From Tessaracoccus sp. OS52 (GTDB lineage Bacteria; Actinomycetota; Actinomycetes; Propionibacteriales; Propionibacteriaceae): a DNA stretch of 64,000 nt. The notes under the pieces are model-generated. The model had not been told where the DNA came from. It made no database searches and saw only the letters and a program-made list of their open reading frames with translations. A program made the translations under genes and the position numbers. This document shows, piece by piece, positions 46,140-55,070 of this stretch (within the stretch, counting starts at the first letter, position 1; every line of letters starts with the position of its first letter). The DNA is taken from positions 124,001 through 188,000 of the forward strand of contig NZ_JAJEWM010000003.1 of assembly GCF_020687685.1 (NCBI RefSeq). Reading direction: 5' to 3'.

Positions 46140-47360
46140 ATGACGAAGAACCCCTCTGGGAGCGCCCGGCCGGGCGGCCCGGACCCAGCACCCCGCTGGA
46201 CCCTCGACCCCCGCGCCAAGCACCTCAACCACGGTTCCTTCGGCGCAGTGCCGGAGGCGGTCCAGGAGGAACAGGCGCGCCTTCGTCGCCTCATGGAGTG
46301 GAACCCCGTGCGCTGGTTCGCCTCGCTGCCCGAGCGCATCGCGGCCGCCCGGCTGGAGATGGCCACCCACTTGCGGGTGGACCCGGCAACGATGGTGTTC
46401 GTCCTCAACGCGTCGGCCGGGGCATCGGTGGTCTACCAGTCGCTGATGGAGCGCGGGCCCGTGGACGTGCTGGTCACCAACCACGGCTACGGTGCCGTCA
46501 CGATGGGCGCACAGCGCCTGGCCCGTCGCACCGGCGGCCGCGCTGTCACGTCACGGATCCCCCTGGCGGCCACCGCCGCCGAGGTGGTCGGGATCATCAG
46601 CGAAGACCTCGAACGACACCGCCCCCACCTTCTGGTGATCGACCAGATCACCTCCGCCACCGCCCGAGCCTTTCCCGTTGACGAGATCTGCCGTATCGCC
46701 CGCGAACACGGCACCCTCACCCTGGTCGACGGTGCCCACGCCCCCGGCGTCGTCGCGGACCCGGTCTGCCGCGAGGCCGACTACTGGGTGGGCAACTTCC
46801 ACAAGTTCGCGTGCTCACCTCGGGGCGCCGCCGCGCTGGTCGTGCGCGGCGACACCGAGGACCTCTTCCCGCTCATCGACTCCTGGGGCGCGACACTGGC
46901 CTTCCCGGAACGCTTCGACCACAACGGCACCCTGGACATCACTGCCTGGCTGACCGCGCCCTTCGCCTGGCAGCACATCGAGGACACCGTCGGTTGGGCC
47001 AATCTGCGCCTGCTCTCCCGCGAACTGCTCGACGAGGCCACCCACGTCGTCGCCGCCGCGCTGGATGGCCTCACCGACGTCGTGACCCCCGACGTCGGCC
47101 AGCCCGTCGGACCGATGCGGCTGCTCGGGCTGCCCGGCGACCTGGGCGACACGCACCCCGAGGCCGACGGCCTGCGCGTCCCGTTCACCGACGCCACGGG
47201 AATCGCGGCTGCCTTCACCAACTTCGAGTCCCGCGGCTACCTGCGCCTGTCGGCGCACGCCTACAACTCGATCCACGACTACCAGTACCTGGCCTCGGTG
47301 GGACTACCCCTGCTTCACCGCTGGTCACTCGAAAAGGTCAGGGGGACCTCAGTTTCATGA
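46140..47360 (+). CDS. Class V aminotransferase-fold PLP enzyme (isopenicillin N epimerase-like)
   Basis: The 406-residue protein has the class V fold: LNHGSFGAVP at the N-terminus, VLNASAGASVVYQSL, TLVDGAHAPGVV with the PLP-contacting Asp, and the Schiff-base Lys in NFHKFACSPRGAAAL. Relatives include isopenicillin N epimerase and cysteine-desulfurase-like enzymes. The reaction could be transamination, epimerisation or beta-elimination of an amino-bearing substrate. AAGGAGG lies 6 bases before the ATG. It is first in the operon with a sugar importer and a transketolase-fold enzyme. Confidence 0.86.
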   Translation: MTKNPSGSARPGGPDPAPRWTLDPRAKHLNHGSFGAVPEAVQEEQARLRRLMEWNPVRWFASLPERIAAARLEMATHLRVDPATMVFVLNASAGASVVYQSLMERGPVDVLVTNHGYGAVTMGAQRLARRTGGRAVTSRIPLAATAAEVVGIISEDLERHRPHLLVIDQITSATARAFPVDEICRIAREHGTLTLVDGAHAPGVVADPVCREADYWVGNFHKFACSPRGAAALVVRGDTEDLFPLIDSWGATLAFPERFDHNGTLDITAWLTAPFAWQHIEDTVGWANLRLLSRELLDEATHVVAAALDGLTDVVTPDVGQPVGPMRLLGLPGDLGDTHPEADGLRVPFTDATGIAAAFTNFESRGYLRLSAHAYNSIHDYQYLASVGLPLLHRWSLEKVRGTSVS

Positions 47361-47386
47361 CAACCAACCATCATCAAGGAGGATCG

Positions 47387-48703
47387 ATGCGCAACAAGAT
47401 GACGACCGCCGTCGCGGCGGTGTCTGCGCTCACACTCGCCCTGACCGCTTGCGGAACGGACGACCCGGGGAGCAACGGCGACAACGGCGAGCAGCAGGGT
47501 GGCGAGGTCACCCTGCAAATGGTCGAGTCCCTGACCAACCCCGCCCGTACCGAACTGCTCAACGGCATGCTCGACGAGTTCGAGTCCGAGAACCCCGGGA
47601 TCAAGGTCGAACTGGTCTCCCCGCCCACGGACCAGGCCGACCAGAAGATCCAGCAGATGCTCCAGTCCGGCTCAGGTGTCGACGTCCTGGAGGTGCGGGA
47701 CCTCACCGTCGGCCCCTTCAGCAACAACGGCTGGCTCTACGACATGTCCGGTGATCTCGAGGGCTGGGACGGAATGGACCAGCTGACAGACCAGGCCCGC
47801 TCCGTCGCCACCAACGCGGACGGCAACTCTTGGTTCGTCCCCTACGGCTTCTACGGCCTCAGCCTGTTCTACCGCACCGATCTGGTCTCCGAAGCCGGAT
47901 TCGACGGCGCACCGGCCACTTGGGAGGAGCTGATCGAGCAGTCAGCTGCCATCCAGGACCCGACGCAGAACCGCTACGGCTACGCCTTCCGCGGCGGCTC
48001 CAACTCGGCGGGCCAGCTGATGAGCATCCTGGAGGCGTACAACGCCGACAACCTCGACGTCGAGAACGCCTACAAGGTGACCAGCGGGGAGACCATCTTC
48101 TCCACGCCCGAGTCTCAGGAAGCGCTCGACAAGTACATCGAGCTGTTCGAGACCGGCTCCCCCGAGTCGTCGGTGGCGTGGGGGTATCCCGAGATGGTGC
48201 AGGCCTTCACGAACGGTTCCACCGCGTTCCTGCTGCAGGACCCGGAGGTCATCGCCGTCGTCAACGACTCCTCGCTGACCGAGGACCAGTGGAGCGTCGC
48301 TCCGAACCCCGTCGGACCTACCGGCAAGGCCGCATGGCCGATGGCCACGGCAGGCTGGGGCGTCACGGAGGCATCCGAGCACAAGGAGGAGGCCGTGAAG
48401 CTGGTGCAGTGGCTCTCCGGCGAGCCGTCGACCCAGTTCGCCAAGGAGAACTCGCTGGTGCCGATCCTCGAGGCCGCCGGCGAGGACGAGTTCTTCAAGA
48501 CGGGCCCCTGGGCCGCCTACGTGGAGATGACCTCCTCGCCCGAGACCTGGGTCTCGGTCGTCGAGCCCCGCGACTCGGCGTGGTGGACCGAGTGGATGCA
48601 ACGCTCCGAGGCCGACCTCCAGCAGGTGCTCCTTGGAAAGATGAGCACCGCCGATCTGCTGTCGGGCTGGGACGAGTACTGGACCGAGAAGTGGGAAGGC
48701 TGA
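47387..48703 (+). CDS. ABC transporter sugar-binding lipoprotein (CUT1 type)
   Basis: A 438-residue lipoprotein with lipobox LALTACGT at the end of its signal peptide. It is a cluster-B/D extracellular solute-binding protein (VTLQMVESLTNPARTELLNGMLDEFE, then GFYGLSLFYRTDLVSEAGFDGAPATWEEL). Such proteins bring oligosaccharides or glycosides to paired permeases. No ATPase gene is in the window, as is usual when a shared MsmK/MalK-type ATPase is used. AAGGAGG stands before the ATG. Confidence 0.9.
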   Translation: MRNKMTTAVAAVSALTLALTACGTDDPGSNGDNGEQQGGEVTLQMVESLTNPARTELLNGMLDEFESENPGIKVELVSPPTDQADQKIQQMLQSGSGVDVLEVRDLTVGPFSNNGWLYDMSGDLEGWDGMDQLTDQARSVATNADGNSWFVPYGFYGLSLFYRTDLVSEAGFDGAPATWEELIEQSAAIQDPTQNRYGYAFRGGSNSAGQLMSILEAYNADNLDVENAYKVTSGETIFSTPESQEALDKYIELFETGSPESSVAWGYPEMVQAFTNGSTAFLLQDPEVIAVVNDSSLTEDQWSVAPNPVGPTGKAAWPMATAGWGVTEASEHKEEAVKLVQWLSGEPSTQFAKENSLVPILEAAGEDEFFKTGPWAAYVEMTSSPETWVSVVEPRDSAWWTEWMQRSEADLQQVLLGKMSTADLLSGWDEYWTEKWEG

Positions 48704-48708
48704 GCTGA

Positions 48709-49653
48709 ATGTCCTCGACCGTCGAGGTCGCCGAGGGGGCGGGTGCCCGTCGCACCCGCCCCGCCGGGCGGCGCCAGTTCAACCGGCGCTTCGTGCTGAT
48801 GCTGCTTTCCTTCCTGGCACCGGCGTTCATCTTCGTGATCGTCTTCACCTACTGGCCGATGCTGGTGGGTGCGCAGATGGCGTTCCGGCAGTGGTCGCTG
48901 TGGGACCTGACGAACACGCCGTGGATTGGTCTGGCCAACTTCCAGACCCTTGTTTCGGATCCGGTCTTCGCCAAGACCATGTTGAACTCCCTGGTCTGGG
49001 TGGTCGGATCCCTGGTTCCTCAGTTCGTGATCGGCTTCCTCATCGCCCTCGGTCTCCGCCGCAAGTTCCGCCTGCGCGGGCTCTACCAGGCCGTGGTGTT
49101 CTACCCCTGGGCCGTCTCCGGCTTCCTCATCGGCATCCTGTTCCGCTGGATGTTCAACGCCGAGTTCGGGGTGATCAACGACCTGCTCATGCGCACCGGC
49201 ATCGTGGAGTCGCCCGTCCCGTGGCTGGCGGACCCGGACCTGGCCCTGTTCGCGGTCATCACGGCGAACGTCTGGTACGGCGTCACGTTCTTCGCGATGA
49301 TGATCCTCGCAGCGCTGCAGTCCGTCCCCGACGAGTTGCATGAGGCTGCCGCAATCGACGGTGCCGGCCGGCTCCGCACCCTGTTCGGTGTCACCATCCC
49401 CACCATCCGCACCACCTTGATGCTCACGGTCCTGCTACGCATCATCTGGATCTTCAACTTCCCGGACATCATCTTCGCGATGACCCGGGGTGGGCCCGGG
49501 AACCAGACCCAGATCGCCGCCACCTGGATGATCCAGTTCACGCAGCAGGGCGAGTACGGCCTTGCGTCGGCGCTCGGCTTCATCGTGATGGGTGTGCTGG
49601 TCGTCTTCACCGGCCTCTACCTGACCCTGCTTTCGAGGGAGCGCAAGCCATGA
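48709..49653 (+). CDS. ABC sugar permease, first subunit
   Basis: A 314-residue inner-membrane permease with six spans. The cytoplasmic EAA loop is DELHEAAAIDGAGRLRTLFGVTIP, which docks to the ATPase. It starts 6 bp after the binding-protein stop and overlaps the second permease by 4 bases. It matches the MalF/UgpA type of CUT1 importers. The substrate is unknown. Confidence 0.92.
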   Translation: MSSTVEVAEGAGARRTRPAGRRQFNRRFVLMLLSFLAPAFIFVIVFTYWPMLVGAQMAFRQWSLWDLTNTPWIGLANFQTLVSDPVFAKTMLNSLVWVVGSLVPQFVIGFLIALGLRRKFRLRGLYQAVVFYPWAVSGFLIGILFRWMFNAEFGVINDLLMRTGIVESPVPWLADPDLALFAVITANVWYGVTFFAMMILAALQSVPDELHEAAAIDGAGRLRTLFGVTIPTIRTTLMLTVLLRIIWIFNFPDIIFAMTRGGPGNQTQIAATWMIQFTQQGEYGLASALGFIVMGVLVVFTGLYLTLLSRERKP

Positions 49654-50486
49654 TCAACCGTGATCCGCTCGGCCTGAAGATCTTCCGAGCCGTGGGACTG
49701 ACGGTGTGGATGCTCATCACGCTCTTCCCGCTGTACTGGATCCTCCTCACGTCGTTCAAGCCTGCCAGCCAGATCGCCGAGTTCCCGGTGCGCTACTGGC
49801 CGAGGGAGTTCTCGTTCGAGAACTACGCCAGCCTCTTCGACAAGTCGCAGTTCGCCCAGTACATGTTCAACAGCATCGTGGTCTCGGCGGCGGCGGCCCT
49901 CGTCGCCACGACGATCGCGCTGCTCAGCGCCTACGTGCTTTCCCGGTTCCAGTTCAAGGGGAAGGGGGCCGTCATGCTCGCGTTCCTCGTGACGCAGATG
50001 ATCCCCGCCTTCATCGCCCTCGGCCCGCTCTACCAGATGTTCACCAACCTCGGGCTGGTCGACAGCCGGTTCGGGCTGGTGCTGGTCTACATCGCGATGA
50101 CGATCCCGTTCTCCGCCATCATGTTGCGCGGCTTCTTCGACAACGTGCCCGACAGTCTCGAGGAAGCGGCGATGGTCGACGGCGCGTCGCGCTTCGGTGC
50201 GCTGTGGCGGGTGCTGGTCCCCGTCATGACCCCAGGCATCATCGCGACGTTCATCTTCAACTTCGTCAACTCATGGAACGAGCTGTTCCTTGCCGTCACA
50301 CTGATCAACTCGGACTCGAACAAGACCATCCCAACGGCGTTGAACGGATTCATCTCCAGCTTCAACATCGAGTGGGGTCCGATGTCCGCCGCCGCGGTGC
50401 TGACTATCCTGCCAACAATGGTGCTGTTCGCCTTCGCGAGCCGGTGGATCGTCGCCGGACTCACGCAGGGCGCCACGAAGGGGTGA
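49650..50486 (+). CDS. ABC sugar permease, second subunit
   Basis: A 278-residue MalG/UgpE-type permease with six spans and the EAA loop DSLEEAAMVDGASRFGALWRVLVPVMTPG. WPREFSFENYASLF is typical of the family's first periplasmic loop. Its ATG overlaps the previous stop (ATGA), so the two subunits are made in equal amounts. The transketolase-fold gene follows after 7 bp. Confidence 0.92.
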   Translation: MINRDPLGLKIFRAVGLTVWMLITLFPLYWILLTSFKPASQIAEFPVRYWPREFSFENYASLFDKSQFAQYMFNSIVVSAAAALVATTIALLSAYVLSRFQFKGKGAVMLAFLVTQMIPAFIALGPLYQMFTNLGLVDSRFGLVLVYIAMTIPFSAIMLRGFFDNVPDSLEEAAMVDGASRFGALWRVLVPVMTPGIIATFIFNFVNSWNELFLAVTLINSDSNKTIPTALNGFISSFNIEWGPMSAAAVLTILPTMVLFAFASRWIVAGLTQGATKG

Positions 50487-50493
50487 TGACGCC

Positions 50494-52827
50494 ATGGGAA
50501 CCGACGCCGATCTGGGCGTGCTGGACGAGATCCAGCAGCGCGTGCTGTGGCTCGCCACCAACATCATCGAGGTGGCCAACCACCGCCGGCCGAACCACGA
50601 CGGGCTGAAAGTCGGCGGCCACCAGGCGTCCTGCGCCTCCATGGTCACGCTGATGACCGCGCTCTACCTGCACCACCTGGACGCCGACGACTTCGTCGCG
50701 GTCAAGCCACACGGCAGCCCCGTGCTGCACGCCCTGAACCACCTCATGGGCACGCTGGACCCCAAGTACCTCACGATGCTGCGGGAGTTCGGCGGGCTGC
50801 AGGCCTACCCGTCTCGCACCAAGGACCCGGACCGCGTGGACTTCTCAACCGGCTCCGTCGGCCTCGGCCCGGCCGCGACCCTGTTCGCCGCCAGCACGCG
50901 GGAGTACGTCGACGCCCACTTCGGTGAGCGCCCACCGTCGCGCTTCGTCGCGGTCCTCGGCGACGCCGAGCTCGACGAGGGCAATGTTTGGGAAGCGGTG
51001 CACGACCCCGCCTCGAACGCCCTCGGCTCGGTGACCTGGCTGATCGACTTCAACCGCCAGTCCCTGGACCGGGTGGTCCCCGACGTGCGGATCAGCCCCT
51101 GGCACGCCGCGTTCGCCGCCCACGGCTGGCAGGTGATCGAGGTCAAGTACGGCACAAGGCTGCGCACCTTCGCGGCCGAGAACGACGGCGGGGCGCTGCT
51201 CGAATGGATCGACCTGATGCCGAACGAGCGCTACCAGTCCCTGTTCGGACTCGGCCCGGCGGAGCGTCGGGCGCGGTTCCTGGAAGGGGCGCCCGAGCGG
51301 GTCCACGCACTCCTTCGTGACCTCTCCGACGACGAGGTGGCAACGCTGGTCACCGATCTGGGCGGCCACGACCTCGCCTCGGTGCTCGAGGCCCTGGCCC
51401 AGGCCGACGCCGATCCCCACCACCCCACCGCGATCTTCGCCTACACCCACAAGGGCTGGGGCCTGCCCATCCAGGGCAACGCGCGCAACCACGCCGCCGT
51501 GCTGAGCACTGAACAGGTCGAGGCCTTCCGGGACAGTCTGGGCATCAGCGCCGAACAGGAATGGGACCGCTTCCCCGACAACTCCCCCGCCGGCCGGCTC
51601 CTGGCCCAGCGTGCCGAGCACCTACGGCGCGCCCCACGGCCGGAGCGCCGTCGCCCGAGCGTGCCGGCGCAGACCTCACCGAAGGTCAGCAAGCCCGTCT
51701 CCACCCAGGAGGGCTTCGGCCGCATCCTCGTCGACCTCTCGCGCGACGAGGAGGTGCGCCGCCACCTGGTCACCACCTCCCCCGACGTCGCGACTTCGAC
51801 CAACCTCGCCGGCTGGATCAACCGGGTGGGGGTGTTCGCCGAGCACGAGCGGCCCACCTGGTCCGACGACCCCCTGCTGCGCTGGCTCGAGACACCGTCC
51901 GGCCAGCACATCGAGCTGGGGATCTCGGAGATGAACTTCTTCCTCCTGCTGGGCCAGCTGGGCCTGGCCGAGCACTTCTCGGACCAGCGGCTGCTGCCCG
52001 TCGGCACCCTGTACGACCCGTTCGTGGCCCGCGGTCTCGACGCGCTGATCTACAGCCTCTACTCGGGCGCGAGCTTCGTCTTCGCCGGCACCCCCTCCGG
52101 CATCACCCTCGCACCCGAGGGCGGGGCGCACCAGTCGACGATCACCGCCTCCATCGGCACCGAACTGCCCGGGGTCACCCTGCACGAACCGGCCTACGTC
52201 AAGGCGCTCGACTGGCTCCTGTGCGACGCCCTGGCCGAGGTGGCCGCCAGCGACGACCAGCACGCGGCCTCCGCCTACTTCCGGCTCTCCACGCGGACGC
52301 TGGACCAGCGACCCTTCGAGCAGGCCCTTGCCCGGACGGGGGCGTCGGCGCTACGTCGCCAGGTCCTGCAGGGCGCCTATCTGCTGGCTTCGTTCCCAGC
52401 CGACGGCGCGCCCTCCGACGGTGCACCGCACGTCACGATCGCCACCTGCGGCGTGGTCGTACCCGAAGTCCTCGCCGCCGGGGCTGAACTGGCCGAGGAG
52501 GGGGTCGCCGTCGACGTGATCGACGTCCCCAGCCCCGGTCGGCTGCACCGCGCCTGGCGCGAGAGCACCGTCGCCGGGATCCGCAGCGCCCGGGTGCCGG
52601 ACCTGCCCGGGGCGCTGCGCATCTTCCCGGCGCGGACACCGCTGCTGACGGTGCAGGACGCCTCGAGCCACCAGCTCGCCTGGCTCGGTGCCGCGCTCGG
52701 AGTGCCGACGGCGTGCCTCGGCGTGGACACCTTCGGCCAGTCCGGCTCCATCGCGGACCTGTACCGCGAGCACAACCTGGACCGGGGCTCCATCGTGAAC
52801 GCCGCGCTGGGAGTGCTGGGCCTCTGA
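50494..52827 (+). CDS. Transketolase-fold TPP enzyme, AceE-like, unknown substrate
   Basis: The 777-residue protein resembles homodimeric pyruvate dehydrogenase E1 and transketolase. It has the TPP motif VLGDAELDEGNVWEA ending in LIDFNRQSLD, the His-rich HKGWGLPIQGNARNHAA, and a central Pyr domain with HIELGISEMNFFLLLGQLGL. It is about 100 residues shorter than AceE. No E2 or lipoyl partner is encoded nearby, and it is locked into an operon with a sugar importer and a PLP enzyme. I infer carbon-carbon cleavage or ketol transfer on the imported compound. The start is the ATG 7 bp after the permease stop. Confidence 0.8.
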   Translation: MGTDADLGVLDEIQQRVLWLATNIIEVANHRRPNHDGLKVGGHQASCASMVTLMTALYLHHLDADDFVAVKPHGSPVLHALNHLMGTLDPKYLTMLREFGGLQAYPSRTKDPDRVDFSTGSVGLGPAATLFAASTREYVDAHFGERPPSRFVAVLGDAELDEGNVWEAVHDPASNALGSVTWLIDFNRQSLDRVVPDVRISPWHAAFAAHGWQVIEVKYGTRLRTFAAENDGGALLEWIDLMPNERYQSLFGLGPAERRARFLEGAPERVHALLRDLSDDEVATLVTDLGGHDLASVLEALAQADADPHHPTAIFAYTHKGWGLPIQGNARNHAAVLSTEQVEAFRDSLGISAEQEWDRFPDNSPAGRLLAQRAEHLRRAPRPERRRPSVPAQTSPKVSKPVSTQEGFGRILVDLSRDEEVRRHLVTTSPDVATSTNLAGWINRVGVFAEHERPTWSDDPLLRWLETPSGQHIELGISEMNFFLLLGQLGLAEHFSDQRLLPVGTLYDPFVARGLDALIYSLYSGASFVFAGTPSGITLAPEGGAHQSTITASIGTELPGVTLHEPAYVKALDWLLCDALAEVAASDDQHAASAYFRLSTRTLDQRPFEQALARTGASALRRQVLQGAYLLASFPADGAPSDGAPHVTIATCGVVVPEVLAAGAELAEEGVAVDVIDVPSPGRLHRAWRESTVAGIRSARVPDLPGALRIFPARTPLLTVQDASSHQLAWLGAALGVPTACLGVDTFGQSGSIADLYREHNLDRGSIVNAALGVLGL

Positions 52828-52861
52828 GCACCAGCTTTTCACCCCTGCCTAGGCTTGGAGG

Positions 52862-53728
52862 ATGGGGAACCCGCTGGAGATGTCACGAAGACTGCTGGGG
52901 CGCGTGCTGCGCAGCCGCGTCGCCGGTCCGGACGCCGAGGCGAAGGCCGCGAAGATCTGGGGCTCGGAGGGGCAACGCTGGCACAGCGAGGGAGACGTCA
53001 TCTGGCACGTGAACGGGGACGGTGCGATGTACGCCGGCGGCATCCGCTCCCTGCTGCTCCAGGCCCTGCACCCCGCGGCCATGGCCGGCGTCGCCGGGCA
53101 CTCCGGCTACCGTTCGGACCCGTGGGGCAGGCTGCAGCGCACCTCGGAGTTCATCGCGATGACCACCTACGGGCCCATCCCCGCTGCGGAGGAGATGATC
53201 GCCAGGATCCGCGACATCCACGAGCGCGTCCGCGGCAAGACCGACGACGGCACCCCGTACCGGGCCTCCGACCCGCACCTGCTGGCGTGGGTCCACGTCG
53301 CCGAGACCCAGAGCTTCCTGGAGGGCTTCAAGCGTTTCGGGGACCGTCGGCTGACCCAGCAGGAGTGCGACGAGTACGTGGCCCAGGCCGCGCCCGTCGG
53401 TGAGTTGCTGGGCGCCGTCGATCTGCCCCGCACGGAGGCTGAGTTGCTGGCAGCGATCGAGGCTTTCCGCCCGGAGCTGAGGGCCTCGCCCGCGGCGAAG
53501 GACACGGTCGACTTCATCCTGAGGACTCCGCCGGTTCCGTGGCTGGCGAGGCCGGGCTACTGGATGCTGGCCGCGGGCGCCATCGCAACCCTTCCGGTCT
53601 GGGCACGGGAAGAGCTCGGGCTCCCGACAGGCCGCTGGTTCGACGTCCTGATCGGTCTCCCACTGGGCCGCTTCTCGACGGCGGTGGTGCGCTGGGGTCT
53701 GGGTCCCAGACGGCTCTCGCCGCACTGA
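52862..53728 (+). CDS. DUF2236 (MpaB-like oxygenase) family protein
   Basis: The 288-residue protein has the DUF2236 pattern: GDGAMYAGGIRSLLLQALHPAAMAGVAGHSGYRSDPWGRLQRTSEFI with conserved Arg and His, then LLAWVHVAETQSFLEGFKRFG with a second His. Relatives include the latex-clearing oxygenases and MpaB, which use a heme or act on lipophilic substrates. No substrate is suggested here. TAGGCT is 6 bases before the ATG, so it probably has its own leaderless message and is not part of the ABC operon. Confidence 0.82.
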   Translation: MGNPLEMSRRLLGRVLRSRVAGPDAEAKAAKIWGSEGQRWHSEGDVIWHVNGDGAMYAGGIRSLLLQALHPAAMAGVAGHSGYRSDPWGRLQRTSEFIAMTTYGPIPAAEEMIARIRDIHERVRGKTDDGTPYRASDPHLLAWVHVAETQSFLEGFKRFGDRRLTQQECDEYVAQAAPVGELLGAVDLPRTEAELLAAIEAFRPELRASPAAKDTVDFILRTPPVPWLARPGYWMLAAGAIATLPVWAREELGLPTGRWFDVLIGLPLGRFSTAVVRWGLGPRRLSPH

Positions 53729-53743
53729 GCCCGCGAGTCAGTG
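53723..53743. terminator. Small bidirectional palindrome over two stop codons
   Basis: CACTGA and TCAGTG pair across 9 bp. The arms include the TGA stops of the convergent DUF2236 and PfkB genes. The stem is short, so it is a weak terminator at best. Confidence 0.35.
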
Positions 53744-54871
53744 GTGGTGACCTGCGTCGGAGGCGAGCGCGAACGTACCCTCGGCCCGGCGGACGCCCTG
53801 GACCTGGTGCTGCGGGATGAGGTCGCCGAGGAAGCCGTAGTCACGCAGCACGTGACCGGCGCGCAGGTCGCCCGCAGCGGCCAGCTTGGCCAGGCTGCGG
53901 TACCAGTCGGAGATGTCGCCCCAGCCCGGCGCCGCCAGCGAACCACCGAACTGGCGCACCGCCAGCGAAGAGCACAGAGAGGCGAACCGCAACCGCTGTT
54001 CCAGGGGCCACTCCGCCAGGCTTCCCAGGATGAACGAGGCGGCGAACACGTCTCCGGCGCCGGTCGGGTCGATCGCCTCCACCGAGAGCGCCGGACAGAA
54101 GACCTCCTCCCCGCTCAGCTGGTCGATCGCGAACGATCCGCTGACGCCGTCTGTGACCACGGCCACCGGCACCCGTTCGGCCAGGCGCCGCACGGCGTCG
54201 CTGGGCGAATAGGTCCGGGTGTAGTGCATGGCCTCTCCTGCGTTTGGGGTGAACGCATGGCAGTGGTCCAGGGCGTCGAGGTCACCCGGATCCCAGGTGC
54301 CCGTCTCATCGAAGCCGACGTCGGCGAAGATCAGCGTGCCCCGGGTACTGAGCTCCTCCCACCACGAGGTGTTGGACGTCAGGTCGACGGCGGCCGCCCG
54401 CGCGCGGGGCGCGGCCAGCAGGTTTGCCTCCAGTGACTCCGGCAACGCGTGGGAGTGGGTGACCATTCCCCGGTCGCCCCGAAAGGCCATCGAAACAGTC
54501 AGCGCCGAATGGGTGTCGGCGAACCGCCGCGAGGCCGAGAGGTCGATGCGCTCCTGGCCCGAGAGCGTCTCCCACATCCATTCGCCGTAGGCATCGTCCC
54601 CGAAGCCGGCCACCAGCCCGGTCCGCAGGCCGAGGCGGGCGGCCGCCGTCGCGAGGTTGGCGATCCCGCCCGGGCAGGAGCCCATGCCGGCGCTGTGCAG
54701 TTCCTCACCGGGTTCGGGCAGCCGCGGCAGACCTGTGAAGATCAGGTCGAAGAACAGTGGCCCGGTGGTCAGGACATCGAGGGGCGGGTCGTCGGGCTTT
54801 CGCGCGTCGGCGAGCGGATCCCACGCCCAGCACGTCGGGCAGAAGTCATCGTCGTGCTCGTGGTCCTTCAC
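53738..54871 (-). CDS. PfkB-family carbohydrate kinase
   Basis: The 377-residue kinase has the PfkB N-terminal glycine motif SCPGGIANLATAAARLGLRTGLVAGFGDDAYG and the C-terminal DPTGAGDVFAASFILG, with the catalytic Asp. It should phosphorylate a sugar or nucleoside with ATP. The first 30 residues (DDDFCPTCWAWDP) form an unusual extension with a CxxC pair. The start is GTG with AAGGAG four bases upstream. It is divergent from the GH4 glycosidase, whose substrates are phosphorylated sugars. Confidence 0.88.
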   Translation of the reverse strand: MKDHEHDDDFCPTCWAWDPLADARKPDDPPLDVLTTGPLFFDLIFTGLPRLPEPGEELHSAGMGSCPGGIANLATAAARLGLRTGLVAGFGDDAYGEWMWETLSGQERIDLSASRRFADTHSALTVSMAFRGDRGMVTHSHALPESLEANLLAAPRARAAAVDLTSNTSWWEELSTRGTLIFADVGFDETGTWDPGDLDALDHCHAFTPNAGEAMHYTRTYSPSDAVRRLAERVPVAVVTDGVSGSFAIDQLSGEEVFCPALSVEAIDPTGAGDVFAASFILGSLAEWPLEQRLRFASLCSSLAVRQFGGSLAAPGWGDISDWYRSLAKLAAAGDLRAGHVLRDYGFLGDLIPQHQVQGVRRAEGTFALASDAGHHH

Positions 54872-55070
54872 GTCGCTCCTTCTTGACGCGCTCACCGCTG
54901 ACACGGCCACCTTACGCCCAGACAAGGGCTGCTGCTGCGGGCCGCCCAGCCCCCGTGCCGCTTGCGTGTGGCCGGAAGGACGAAGGACCGTCGCTGCGGC
55001 CACACCCAACCGGGGGGATTGGCGTCGACGGAGTAACCAGGCATCGAGGTGCGCGCGTTAGTGTCGGGTC

